DNA of 64,000 nucleotides. Source: Erodium maritimum (taxonomy: Eukaryota; Streptophyta; Magnoliopsida; Geraniales; Geraniaceae). The DNA is taken from assembly GCA_963921825.1 (NCBI GenBank), contig OY997588.1, positions 128,309,203 to 128,373,202 of the forward strand. The letters run 5' to 3'. The first letter of the stretch is position 1; each line of letters begins with the position of its first letter. The notes beneath the pieces are model-generated. The model was not told the origin of the DNA, ran no database searches, and saw nothing but the letters and a program-made list of their open reading frames with translations. Shown piece after piece: positions 44,960 to 56,275 of the stretch. The translations under genes were made by a program, and so were the position numbers.

Positions 44960-45887
44960 CCCCTATTTGTTTATTTATTGTGTGTACATGTATGCTTGAG
45001 ATTTGGGGAATTCGAGGCTCGGGAGCTTCCGGATGTCTTGAGGATTGTATTAGAGATGTGTTGGTCCACATTTGTTGAACTTTATTTACCTTACGTTACT
45101 TATCAAGTTTTGACACCTTTTTTCTTATTATTGAGAAATACTTTGGACTCGTTTTCAGTTGTAAAGGAATTTATTACAGTTTTATTCCTTTTACCTCGTT
45201 TGTTTCAGGTCACGTCTCAAGTCCGGCCAAAACCGGATTTGGGGCGTGACAGGGTCCATTGTCTTGAGGTAGTGGCCCAATAGTATCCTCGCCTACTGCA
45301 CCTCAGGGTGTGAGCCCTCGGAGGTTCTCCCAACTCCGGCTGACATATCCAGGTTGGAAGAACTTGGTGATCGGCCAACCTGTTTGGGAAAGTAAAGCCG
45401 ACCACCCCACACCTGCCTATGCCTAGAGATAGAACTGGAGTTGGAGCTAGAGCTGAGTCTAGTGGTGGAGCGGGAGGTGTGGGAGTAAAGCTGGGTTTTG
45501 CAAGGGACCCCCGCGAAGATCAAGACTGATCCAGGAAGTAGGCCCGAATGGAGTAATGAAAGGAATTCAGTGCTCTAGGGACTAGCCCTAGGAGGGATCC
45601 CTAGGAAGAGCTCTGCCTCCCTTGGAAGCTGGTGTCAGCATGTTCGGTCACATTTTACAGAATACGCAGCAGCTGGGCATTACCTTGAGTACTAGACACC
45701 AGTTTCATTGTTGTTTACATTTTGTTCGCCTTTATGGCTCCCCAACAAACCACTTGTGTCGGTTCTTTTGTCACTGAGTTATGCGTAGACATACCTTAAG
45801 GGCTCAATAACATGTAATAGCTCTTCTATTGTGGTCAGGGGTTTCCCTGATGCACTTTGAAGTTCCACCTTTTTTTAGTAAAAAAAA

Positions 45888-45904
45888 ATGGATAAAAATA
45901 CGTT
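45888..45904 (+). repeat. TSD of the ORF1-only LINE, right copy
   Basis: ATGGATAAAAATACGTT, directly after an A-tail of eight bases. Confidence 0.8.
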
Positions 45905-46823
45905 TCATTCATGTTTTTTTTTGTAATTCCATATCTAAATTTTATTATATTTTTTTTGTCTGTACGCATTAAGGTGAATATCTTATGAAATTAATCGAGC
46001 GATTGAAATGGTTATAAAAAAAATGAAAAAATGAAGTTAATTCTAATATCTTGTTCAATTTATCATTTTTAAAAGAAATTAAGACATTAGTCGTATTTAT
46101 TTTTGTGTCAACATTGTATATATTAAAGTAAGACTCAAGAACAACATGTATATAAATTCAGTCAAATGTATCAGATTATTTTTTTTTTTTTCAAACGGAG
46201 ATACTGGTCTATATCTCGACTTATATCAGGTTTTTTCCTTGATTGTGACATTATTTCTGTTTTGAAAAAACCTTTGAATGAAAGCCTAACATTTAAAAAT
46301 AATAATTCATATACATCCGATGCATCTTGTTAAGAAGTCATGAAAATAACTGTTTAAATATTATTAGTAATGGTAAAGATATTGTAGCTTAGACTACCTC
46401 TTCTTTTATGATTCAATCAAATAAGTTGATACAGTTAGGAAAGATACACGTGTTCTTGCAATTGCAAGTGTATTTAAAATTTGAATTCTTATCATCAAGT
46501 AGAGCAGTCCTTGTTAGCCGAATGTAATAATAATAAGAAGAAGAAAATCTTAATTTTCTTTGATAGCACAGTTAAATTCAGTGAACGCAGTCACAGTTGT
46601 GATAGCACAATGACAAAAGAGCCCCCGTGTTGAGGAACAATCCGTAGTGCCGGCAAGGGACAGATATGGACATTTGTGGGATCCAAGAAAGTGGGGCATG
46701 TGAGTGAGATATGATACACAAAAACAAAGGAACTGCTCTCATCACGACCGTGCAATCGCAGTCGGTACAAATTCCAAACCAATCTTGGATTGATATGTAG
46801 CTCTACTTGCACTTCTTGCCCTC
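45905..46823. other. AT-rich intergenic DNA upstream of the host gene
   Basis: No ORF with a domain and no repeat family recognised. It is the likely promoter region of the gene at 46941. Confidence 0.6.
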
Positions 46824-46836
46824 TATATATATATAT
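46824..46836 (+). promoter_or_regulatory. TATA box candidate (distal) for the gene at 46941
   Basis: Alternating TATATATATATAT, 105-117 bp upstream of the ATG, which would give a 5' UTR of about 80 nt. Confidence 0.5.
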
Positions 46837-46881
46837 TTTCAGTTCTTGACGTCTCGTTCACGTTCCCGCATTTCTTTCTCT

Positions 46882-46889
46882 TATATATA
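46882..46889 (+). promoter_or_regulatory. TATA box candidate (proximal) for the gene at 46941
   Basis: TATATATA, 52-59 bp upstream of the ATG. It would leave a 5' UTR of only about 25 nt, so the distal box fits somewhat better. Confidence 0.4.
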
Positions 46890-46940
46890 CATATTTCAAG
46901 CTCTCAAGCAACCTCACGGAGCCATCTCTTTCTTTAGAAA

Positions 46941-47345
46941 ATGAAGAGGCAAAGAAACAGCAAGGTGGCGGCGGTGAACGACGGCAACAACACGAAAGTC
47001 GACCCCAAGGTTGAGGGTACTAATGAAGATTTAGGGCGTGTTGGTGCTGAGAGTACGAAGAGGAAGGCAAGAAAGCAAGTTGGGGAGGAGGAGGAGGCGG
47101 TGAAAGTGGGCGGTGGAGAGCCGTCGTCGGTGGTGGCGGCGGTGGCGGAGAGTTTGGTGGGGGTGGAGGAGTGGCCGTGGGTGAGGGGAGTGGTGGATGA
47201 GCAGATGAGCTGGGGATACATTTCGCTTCCTCATTGGGATTTGGAGGAGTTGAAGGGCAAGGCCCATACCGAACTTTATAGTGATGATTGTTGGGATGAT
47301 GATATTTGGGGTTTGAGGGCTATCAACCACATACCAAATGATTAA
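46941..47345 (+). CDS. Small uncharacterised plant protein, single exon
   Basis: 134 residues, intact from ATG (context agaaaATGAAG) to TAA, and the only clearly non-transposon gene in the window. Residues 1-50 are basic and acidic in patches, with KRQR at 2-5 and KRKARK at about 40-45 as possible nuclear-localisation signals. Residues 50-75 are Glu/Val/Gly-rich. The C-terminal 60 residues look like the conserved core: 'EEWPWVRGVVDEQMSWGYIS', 'LPHWDLEEL' and 'YSDDCWDDDIWGLRAI', rich in Trp and Asp. I recall similar short plant proteins of unknown function with a WDDDIW-type ending but cannot name a family. No signal peptide or membrane segment. TATA boxes lie upstream and AATAAA 156 bp after the stop. 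Confidence 0.75.
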   Translation: MKRQRNSKVAAVNDGNNTKVDPKVEGTNEDLGRVGAESTKRKARKQVGEEEEAVKVGGGEPSSVVAAVAESLVGVEEWPWVRGVVDEQMSWGYISLPHWDLEELKGKAHTELYSDDCWDDDIWGLRAINHIPND

Positions 47346-47500
47346 TTAAGAACTCATGCATATTAACTGTATGTATGTGTTGTGGATTGCAATTGGAAGT
47401 GATGATATAATCAGTTTAAATGCACCGTACATGCTGTGTATGTTTGATGTTTGATCCCGATCTCCGCCATATATATTAAGCATTTTCTCTCCGTATATAT

Positions 47501-47506
47501 AATAAA
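47501..47506 (+). terminator. Polyadenylation signal of the gene at 46941
   Basis: AATAAA, 156 bp after the stop codon, in an AT-rich 3' UTR. Confidence 0.55.
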
Positions 47507-47619
47507 GCTATCCAGTGGTGTTGTTTGATTTGAGGTTATCTTGAAATGTTCAAACATTTGGTTCTCAGTTGAATATGTTGACCATTTCGTGTATACTATT
47601 TTGGAAGATATATAGGTGC

Positions 47620-48045
47620 TAAAGATGGCTGCCCGATCGGCGGAATTGAAGGAAGATTAACACGGACAGAGCCGTTTGGATGGATTGGTGACGGCTAAGG
47701 ACCGAGGACCCGGATATAATCGAGACGTTGACGGTGTGGGCATTGCAATGAGCGGTCCGATGTGATTTGGAGGAAGGGGAGATCTAAACGGATTGTGTGG
47801 GTGTCGTCTTATTGTCCTTGTTGGGAGGGTTCATCGAAGACTGCAAGGGTCTTCTTGAGGGGCTTGCCGAGATTTAGAATAAGACATGTCCGGCAGGAGG
47901 TTAATAGAGTTGCTCATGTGTTTTAACGAGAAACAATAACTTTGGGGTTGATTGTGTGTGGGACTTAAATATATGCCAAAACCTTTGATAAGGTTGGCTA
48001 TTGATTATGAGTAATAAAGCTTTCATTATTATCTTAAAAAAACTA
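47620..48045 (+). pseudogene. 5'-truncated LINE 3' end (RNase H tail)
   Basis: Around 47876 the plus strand reads 'IRHVRQEVNRVAHVF', the conserved C-terminal RNase H motif of plant LINEs, followed by broken sequence resembling 'PLIRLAIDYE', stops, and a short A-run at about 48030. Upstream, 47620-47870 is readable only in pieces. No TSD was identified. Confidence 0.6.
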
Positions 48046-49240
48046 TAAATCAAATAAATTCTTGTACTTTAGAATATCATGTTGTCATTAATTAATTAAC
48101 CATTACAACAAGATCAAAGGTAAAACCCAAACAGGCTGAAATATAAGAAGGATACCCCCAACCATAACAGGTGTACCGGCGTAGTAGGCTACCTAACATA
48201 TTTGTAAAATAGCCATTAGAAGGTAGATGACAATAGTTGATTCGCTCAATTGCACAAGTCCAAGAATCTAAATACCGTGTCGGGTGGTTGTCTTGTCTTG
48301 TCTTGCGAGGTGGTGCTCAGAGCCTTTCCAAGGGAACTCTCCCCTCGAAGATGAGTTGCAATCACGGAGGAAAGTTGGGGGGCTTGTCTCTTTCTAGGCC
48401 CAACGGTTTTCCTACCCCCATTGGGCCCCGACCTCCGAGGATCAGGGTCAATTCAAGATCCTTGCCGATAGAGCAAGGAGCCGGGAGCCTTTGCGCTTGA
48501 CAATCCAGGTAGTTACCAATTGGCACAGTTGAAAGCCGAGACGCCATGGCTAAAACAGATAGGCAGTCAAAGAGCAGTTCAAAAACAGCCGGAGTAGAAG
48601 CCATAGGATCGTTCGGGATTGACAAGATTGACTGTAGAGGACGGCAGACAGGGGATTTGCAAAAACGAACATGCTCAAAAGATCTTGGCATAGAGACGTA
48701 AGTAGCCCGATCGACAAAAAAGCGACTGTAGTTGCGGCCCATGAGGAGGTGACCATGACAAAGGCCCACGAGGAGGCGGATACAAACAACGAAAACGAGA
48801 GACAAACGAGACCAGGAAGAAAACCCCACCATATTGGCCGGCCTCGGGAGAAGAAAAAGAGGGGGTCCACAAACCCGCCCATCCACAACCAACGATATCA
48901 CAGTTGGCGGTAATACCGATCAGCAGAAGACCATATCAGGAAACCCAAGATCCAAGAGGAAATCAAACCGACCAACAAAGCCCAATGTGGTTGCACCAGG
49001 TTCCGGGGATCTAGTAATGGAGACCGGGGAGGAAACACCACCGTCTGGTTGATCTCGGCCTAAGGAGGCGTCCTCACGGTCAGCCAGAGCGACGAGGTCC
49101 AACGAACGCGAGCTTTACAACGACCAGATCTAGACCCGTTCCAACGAGGCCCTTCCAGATAACACCAAAACGTGACTGGCCAGAACATGGCTCACTCCGG
49201 TAGACGATGGTGAGTCTACACCGGTGGGGGGGGGGGGGGG
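48046..49240 (+). other. Decayed sequence left of LTR D, possibly LINE ORF1-like
   Basis: 48237-49130 has open stretches in several frames. One at 48834-49052 is Lys/Arg/Pro-rich, like the tail of plant LINE ORF1 proteins. No CCHC knuckle or other domain is visible, so the assignment is weak. The minus-strand frame 48362-48901 overlaps it and is probably a shadow. The stretch ends in a 15-G run at 49226-49240, directly at the LTR insertion point. Confidence 0.35.
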
Positions 49241-49498
49241 TGTCACACCCCAAATCCGGTTTTGACCGGACTCGAGACGTGAACTAAAACAGTAATAAAT
49301 TTAAATAAAAGTAAAAATGGAAAGCTTAAAATAATACTCCGCGATTCATAAATTTGAATAAACAAAACAATAACTCTTAAGTAAACCGAAAAGGCAATAA
49401 ATATTTCAAAACGTTGTACGTCTCTAGACTATCTAGCCAAGGACCCTCGTAAGCTCCCAAGCATCGAGCATCCATCTAGTACACTTCCCGCTTAGAAC

Positions 49499-50618
49499 CT
49501 GAAAACAACAAAGTAAGGGGTGAGCTTTCGCTCATTAGGAAAAGTAGTTAAGGTTATAAGCAAGCGCTCACCACCACGGGTAACCGTCCAATTAGAGCGT
49601 ACTTGTACAGCACACAACTAATTTCCAACGGAACTTGTAGCCACAATCCTCAACTCAAGACCTAACCACACTTACAAACACAATCACCCAAACAACATCA
49701 AACAGCAAACAGCACACCAATTAACAAGTCATCCACATAAAGTAAACTGTAAAAGTGCAACACGTCCCGTACTGCCATCCCCTACTCGGTCGGCTGTCCA
49801 CAGCCCGACACCATCATATCGTACCGGAACATCATCGGCCTAGATATCTTCCCGTCAAACAACCGGGGCACAATCTCAATAAGTCATACCGGAATCTCCA
49901 TCGGTCTAGACCTCTTTCCCGGAACTCTTTCGGGCAAAGGACAAGTAACACAACTTTCCCGGTACTCCTTCGGGCAAAGCGCAGATCACGTAACTATTGG
50001 CCTAGATATCCCACATCGGATTACCCCCTCGATGTAGGTATCGTACCGGAGCCACGCGCATACTTGAGACCACTCATCGGCCTAGGTACTACCCTACACC
50101 GGAGTACCCCCTCGGTCGTAGGTACCATACCGGAAGCAACTCCTCTGAACACACAACAAGATAATAATACACATCTCAATGCCATAAATAAACACGGCTT
50201 ACCAAGCCCAACAAACGAACCACATCACGTCACATCGGTCTATCACTCACCCGACCATATCACATTCAAGGGTTCACATCAACACAAGCACGACACACTC
50301 GCCCACATATAGCAACGACATGCTCAACGGATATACTAAATCTTGTCTATTAAACTTACCGACCCTAAGCCACACTGCAGGCATCTCAACCAATCACAGA
50401 CAATTCAATCAACACACAACCTACGGCTCGACAAGGCCGATCTACCAGCACGGCAATTTCCCAAGTATTGAAAGTAGTTAACTAGTGATTCACATCCTAC
50501 ATGTTACTACGACTCGTCTGGTTATTATCTGATATAAACGACCGTTCCAATTTTATTAATCCTAGCATGCATACTAGTAACTTTCCGCAATTAAACCGGT
50601 ATCCGCTACTTTCCCTAC
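49499..50618 (-). other. Putative LTR leader intron, copy D
   Basis: Donor CTTGAG|GTAGGGAAAG at 50618, acceptor TTGTTGTTTTCAG ending at 49499; the stem-loop is 20 bases upstream of it. Inferred. Confidence 0.4.
49521..49534 (-). other. LTR stem-loop, copy in D
   Basis: Sense TGAGC-GAAA-GCTCA: perfect stem, GNRA loop, 280 bp from the sense end. Confidence 0.65.
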
Positions 50619-53342
50619 CTCAAGACGAACCGACATCTACGTCTCCTAGCTGCTGACGTCATGGCTCGCTACCTTCGGTCTTCTCTTCGATCGAAGCCGG
50701 ACTCTAAATTAACACAAAAGCCACAAATTAATAACGGTTCCGACGTTAATTTAACGGTTACGCTTAGCCCAGTTTAAATTCAACAGTGGTCCTTTAAACT
50801 CGAGCGCGCTAAAAGCAGGATCACGACGAATCGGGTTCGTGTACTCGAGCCCCGAGCATAGAACCCGGTGCACGGATCCCGATGCATGAGTTTCGAGGCA
50901 CGATTCCAGAGGTACGAGGTTTGTGGCGCGGTTCCCGCGGTATGGGTCTCATGGCGCGAATCTCGAGGTGGCCGATTCCCATTCCGCTTTTGTCCCGTTC
51001 TAGTCCGATTTAACGTCCATTTCGCTCGTTAGGGTTTCCAAGCCGAACCACATTCGTTCCAGAGTTCCAAGTTCGATCAACCGTCTCACGTTCTTCAGAT
51101 TTGAATCAAGTCCAAATAAAACCCTTTATAATTCCGATCTGATTTTGTTTTCTCTTTTAGATTTAACTCAAAATTATTTTAACAACTGAGTTCTTAACAA
51201 CGGTTACCCTTTATAATTACTTTATTTTTCTTTTCAAAACAAACTTTCAGATCCAAAAAAGGAACGGAAAAAGAAAGGGAAGAAGAGAGCTCGAGTTTTG
51301 AGTCCGACCGACCAAAGCCTCATGGTTTTGTGCTCACCGTGGGAAAAGATGGCGACGCGAGGGTTGTTGAAGGCGGCGGTGGTAGTCGGGGACGAAGCGG
51401 GAGGCTCGCTGGCTCCAGAATCGAAGCGGGAGGCTCGGTGACAACGGCGAAGGGAATGGGAGGTCGGGGATGACACCGACGATGGCGTGAGGAGAGGGGA
51501 GGAGCTCGGGTCAAAGATCGTGGCCCAGGCGAGCTTGTCTGAGAGGGGACACCGAGGGGAAGAGAGGGTCAGAGACGAGGGTGTCGGCGGCGGTTCGGCT
51601 TGGGTTTGAACGAAAGAGGTGAGAGATCGGGTGGCTAGGGCGTGGGCGTGTTGCGGAGGGAGAGAGGGTCGGAGATCTAAGGACGACGGGATAGGGAGAG
51701 GGACGGCGGAGAGTGGCCGGTGAATCAGCGCGGCGGCCAGGATCGAGATGGGCGAGATGAGAAGTTGGGAGGGTGTGGCTGCGTGAAGAAGGGAGAGGCA
51801 ATGTTGAACCCTAGAAATTTAGGCTTATAAAGCTGGGCCTGAGCAGCACAAATGGGCTCTGCGCACGAATGGGACTCGCGGCCCAAGGGAAGAGGGGCGG
51901 CTTGGCTTGGTCGAGCCTGCGGTGAAGACCGCTCCGGCTTTAAACGGTTTAAGTTTTAAGTTTTTGTTCGATCGGAACGTCGAGGGTAAATTTTGGGTTT
52001 AATCTCTTATTCGTTCAAAAAAATGATCTTTGAATCAGTTTAACTAAATAAACAAAAAGGTTTTAAAAAAAAAGTTGGCCCGACCAGACCCGCAGGCCTA
52101 GCCAGACCAGGCCGACCCAGCCAGGCATGCATTGGGCCGTGCGGTCCAAAAAAGTTGGCCCGACCAGAACCTTGTGTCAGGCCGGTTTAGAGGCCCGTGC
52201 CGTTGAGAGCATCGAGTTTAAGAGGGAGGAATGGGTTTGAAACCCTAATCCCATTCTCTCTTCTCCATCTTGCCGAACACCCCCCCCCCCCCTTCTCCCT
52301 CTCATTCTTCGTCTTCGCAGATCCTTCCCTCACGCCACCTTAGTCTCTCTCTCCTTCATCTCCCTCTTCCCTGTGCAACATCGAGCCGCCGCCGGGGTTC
52401 TCCAGCCTCTAGCCTCTCTCTATCCCTTCGCCGCGCCACGGACCCCGACCAGCCACCTCGCCGGCCGTTCCTCACCCGAGCCCTCCCTCTCCCATATCCA
52501 ACCCGCCGCCCTCTTCTCGTTCACTCGTCGGATCTGAGACGAAGCCCGCCGTCCAGATCCGTTACAGGGAGCTTCGCCGTGCTCCGCTGTGCTCAACCTC
52601 TGCTCCGCCGTCACCCCGCCGCCGTCCGTCTTCCTTTAAGGTGAGAGTCGGCACCTTAGAGTTTGGTCGCCGGATTCTCCGCCGGTGGCCGGCCGGGATG
52701 CAAATCCGACCCTCTTTCTTCTCCTTTTCCCTTTTACTTCTTGTACCGAGTTTATTTTGGTTCTGGGCATCGTTGAAACCGAAGTCTCTTGTTCTGGTCT
52801 GTGTGGAAGCAAAATAAAAGGAAATTAATTGAAACGAAGAACAGCTTAAATCAAAAAGGAAGAGATTTTTGAACTAAAATCAGATTTAAAAGGGAAGTAA
52901 ACTAAAACGAGTTCAGATTTGTTAAAAAGAAGAAAAGACGGGATTTTGGGACTGTTGGACAAAACTGAACTGAATCTGGAACGTTTTTGGAACGAGTAAT
53001 CTGGACGAATAATCGGACTTAGAACGGGAAAAAAGTGGAACGATGAATCGGACCTCGGGATTCGTGTCTCGAAACCCATGCCTCGGGGAACGTGCACCGG
53101 GTTCTGTGCTCGGGTGCTCGAATCCGATTTGTCGTTATCCCGCTTTTAGCCCGTTCGAGTCTAAAAGACAACTTTTGAACTTAAACCGAAACCGTCGTGA
53201 CCTTTTAGATTAAATTGTCTAACCGGTTTTAATTGTGGCTTTCTGTGTAAAGTTAGAGTGCGGATTCGATCGAAGAGAAGACCGGAGGTAGCAAGGCAGG
53301 ACGTCAGCAGCTAGGAGGCGTAGTTGTTGTACTTCGCTTGAG

Positions 53343-54485
53343 GTAGGGAAAGTAGCGGATACCAGTTTAATTGCGGAAAGTTACTAGTATGCATATTAGG
53401 ATCCAATAAAACTAAAAAGACGTTTATATCAGATAATAACCGGACGAATCGTAGTAACATGTAGGACGGGATTCACTAGTTAACTGTTTTTATCTGTTTT
53501 CGATACTTGGGAATTGATGTGCTGGTAGATCGGCCACGTCGAGTCGTAGGTTATGTGCTGATTGGTTTGCATGCTTTGGTTGATATGCCTGCCACATGAG
53601 TCGGTGTCGTTAGGGTTAATAGACAAGATTTAGTATATCCGTTGAGCATGTTGTTAATATGTATGGGCGAGTGTGCCGTGTTTGTGTTGATGTGAATCCT
53701 TTGTTGTGATATGGTCGGGTGCGTGATAGACCGACGTGGCGTGTTGTGGTACTTTTGTTGGGCTTGGTAAGCCGTGTTTAATTATGATAATTCTGATATT
53801 ATCTTGTTGTGTGTTTCGAGGAGTTGCTTCCGGTATGGTACCTATGACCGAGGGGGTACGCCGGTGTAGGGTAGTACCTAGTCCGATGAGTGGTCTCAAG
53901 CAGGCGCGGTCCCCGGGTAGTGGTTCCGGTACGATAGCCTGCATCGAGGGGGTAGTCCGATGTGGGACGTCTAGGCCGACGGTTACGTGTTCTGTGCTTT
54001 GCCCGAAGGAGTTCCGGGAAAGTTGTTTCACCTATCCTTTGCCCGAAGGAGTTCCGGGAAAGAGGTCTAGGCCGATGGAGATTCCGGTATGACTATTTGA
54101 GATCGTGCCACGGTGGTTTGATGGGAAGATATCTAGGACGATGTTGTGTGTCCTGGTACGATATGATGGTGTCAGGCTGTGGACAACCGACCGAGTAGGG
54201 GACTGCGGTACGAGACGTGTTTGTGCTTTTACATTTTACTTTATGTTCGATGACTTGTTAATCGGTGTGCTGGTTGCCGTTTGTGCTGTTTTGGGTGATT
54301 GTGGTTGTAAGTGTGGTTCGGTCTTGAGTTGAGGATTGTAGTTACGAGTTCCGTTGGAAATTAGTTGTGTGTTGTACTAGTATGCCCTAATTGGACGGTT
54401 AGTCGTGGTGGTGAGCGCTTGCTTATAACCTTAACTACTTTTCCTACTGAGCGAAAGCTCACCCCCTTACCTTGTTGTTTTTCAG
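53343..54485 (+). other. Putative LTR leader intron, copy E
   Basis: CTTGAG|GTAGGGAAAG at 53337-53352 and TTGTTGTTTTTCAG|GTTC ending at 54485 bound 1143 nt. The stem-loop is about 24 nt before the acceptor. Inferred from comparison. Confidence 0.4.
54448..54461 (+). other. LTR stem-loop, copy in E
   Basis: TGAGC-GAAA-GCTCA: perfect stem, GNRA loop, 284 bp from the LTR end. Confidence 0.65.
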
Positions 54486-54750
54486 GTTCTAAGCGGGAAG
54501 TGTACTAGCCGGATGCTCGATGCTTGGGAGCTTACGAGGGTCCTAGGCTAGAGAGTCTAGAGACGTACAACGTTTCTGAAATATTTAATGTCTTTATGGT
54601 TTACTTAAGAGTTGCTAACTCTCTTTTTCAAATGTATGAATCGCAGGCAATTATTTTAAGCTCTTTAACTTTACTGTCTTTTAATCTTTTTTACTGTTTT
54701 AGTTCACGTCTCGAGTCCGGTCAAAACCGGATTTGGAGCGTGACACTGCG

Positions 54751-54906
54751 GGTCTGGTCGGGTCCAGCCCCCTATTTTTGTTTCTTTTTTTTAAATCTTT
54801 TTAATTCGCACTTGCTCCAGTTTTACGACCCGCTTCCAACTCCGACGTTTCAACTCGATAAAAAAATTAAAATAAAATAATTTTTTTTAACGAGGCAGTC
54901 TTCACA
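54751..54906 (-). mobile_element. Solo LTR D, right fragment
   Basis: 'ggtctggtcgggtccagc' to TCTTCACA. It continues D across the E insertion and is followed by a nine-G run. Confidence 0.8.
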
Positions 54907-56275
54907 GTGGGGGGGGGGGAGGATAGCTATTATGGAGAAGTGAGGTTGAAGAAGAAGGGAAGGAACGTGGCTAGCGAGAATGGACAAAAGAATAGGGACG
55001 ACGTGGCTTGTATTGGGGCTCGGGGATACACTCAAAATAATCAGGCGGTGACAAGGGGAGATTGGACTCCGGCAACATACCAGATAAGGCTCCCACCGAC
55101 AACCCTTAAGGTCGGAGCCCGAGTGGCCGCCAGTGGTGGCATCGGTTTTGAAAAAGAATGGGACTCGTTAGGGTTTATAAAGAAGAGAGCTTTTTGGTTT
55201 TTAGCATCCAAATTTTTTCATAAAACATCTTTTCGTTTAATTGGTCCTTGTTGTTTGAGCTTCCTGTATAGCCTGCTAATTAACGTATCAATACAATTCT
55301 CTTAAACACTTCTTCACGCTTATTTGTCAAGACCTTGTAGTTAGCATGTGGCATGACAACCTTTGGTATGACTGGTTGAAGCCATAGTGATGAATAAAAG
55401 TCAATTTGGACAAGTGGAAATGGTCAATTTGACACTTAACTATCTATCAAATCGGTTTATCCTACAACTATGAAAAGATTACTTTCTTGTTCTAGGAAGT
55501 GAGGCCTTTTCAATGAGATATTATGAGGTATGAACAGGCAAGAGGTGAACGAGAAATTAACGTTCGAATATCGCCCATTGAACTTAATTGTTGAGAAAAA
55601 ATACAAACGGAAAATGCACCATTCTTATGAAGTCCCACATTGAAAGATTACCCACCTTTCTTTGGGTTCATATAGTAGCATGGCCTTCCTAGCCTATTTG
55701 AATTGCTTGGATGTAAGGCGCTCTCTTGTGCATAGGCGTAGGGGTGCAAATTCAAGGTACATTAAACCTAAACAGGCTTGAACTCACGTGCGGGTCGCGA
55801 ATGCTATAACGGATTCAGGGCAGTAGTGCCAACTCCGTTTTGCATCGACCCGCATTAAAATCTCAACAATTAATTTCCAATTTAAGAATGAAAAAAATTA
55901 TTTACTTTAAAATTAATCTGAAATCGATATCTATGTAGTTTCCAAAATTTAGTTACTTTGAAGTTAAATTAAAATTTAATTTCCGAAATTGGTTACTTCC
56001 AAATTTTGGTATTTTCGATAATTGATGTTTCCAAAAAAAACCGCTTTCATCTCTCCCCTTTTCATATTTAAGCTATGCTCTAGTCATTATTTAAGACATG
56101 AAATTATCCTGAAATATTCCTATCCTTATCCAAGATCAGAGCTATCATTTTCTTCTTATTCGGTGCTACTTCTCATACACGGTTTCGAGTTCGTCGATGT
56201 TGTCGTTGTATCCCGGGATACTTCCTCAGATGGGACAATAATAAGTCTTAATGAAATCGGTTTGCAGGCCTCACC
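54907..56275. other. Host DNA between LTR D and LTR F
   Basis: 54907-55305 has an unrecognised open frame of 132 residues starting in the G-run. The part 55160-55320 ('ttagggtttataaagaagag' and later 'caatacaattctc') resembles the promoter and end of an LTR, but no partner was found. 55320-56275 is AT-rich with nothing recognisable. The sequence just before 56276 (gcaggcctcacc) is the F target site. Confidence 0.4.

Larger units (their letters stand above)
35931..45256 (+). mobile_element. Outer solo LTR with TSD GGGTC, interrupted by A3 and C
   Basis: The LTR is 35936-45251, starting TGTAAAGACCGG and ending GGGGCGTGACA. GGGTC flanks both ends (35931-35935 and 45252-45256). Its own sequence is 35936-38266, 41635-42136 and 44865-45251, about 3.2 kb in total. 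It has a TATA box near its start and the conserved stem-loop near its end. It lies inside the ORF1-only LINE. Open frames such as 36209-36697 are GC-rich leader, not genes. Confidence 0.9.
34145..45887 (+). mobile_element. ORF1-only LINE-like insertion with A-tail and TSD
   Basis: Removing the nested solo LTRs leaves about 2.4 kb (34145-35930 plus 45257-45887). The first part encodes a LINE ORF1 (DUF4283-like region and a CCHC knuckle). The rest is an open, Gly/Arg-rich tail, then a 3' region with no endonuclease, RT or RNase H, ending in eight A residues. A 17-bp TSD with one mismatch brackets it. It is either an internally deleted LINE or a non-autonomous type moved by another LINE's ORF2. 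Confidence 0.7.
49241..51921 (-). mobile_element. Solo LTR D, left fragment
   Basis: It starts TGTCACACCCC right after a 15-G run. It is interrupted by LTR E after CTGCG (51917-51921) and resumes at 54751. Its right end is TCTTCACA at 54906, followed by GTGGGGGGGGG, so the target site was G-rich and the TSD cannot be read exactly because of slippage. Without E it is about 2.84 kb. Confidence 0.88.
51917..54750 (+). mobile_element. Solo LTR E with TSD CTGCG, inserted in LTR D in reverse
   Basis: The LTR is 51922-54745 (2824 bp). Its start GTGAAGACC matches D's sense start TGTGAAGAC with the first T lost. It ends GGAGCGTGACA. CTGCG flanks both sides (51917-51921, 54746-54750). E itself carries the uninterrupted D-type target sequence at about 52076-52100 ('gaccagacccgcaggcc'), which confirms the pre-insertion order. 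Confidence 0.88.

Noticed and set aside
48362..48901. 179-residue minus-strand frame
   Set aside because: It overlaps plus-strand ORF1-like sequence, has no domain and no promoter, and is probably a shadow frame.
49241..54745. A single large inverted-repeat transposon
   Set aside because: The structure is explained by two solo LTRs in opposite orientation, E inside D, with its own TSD CTGCG.
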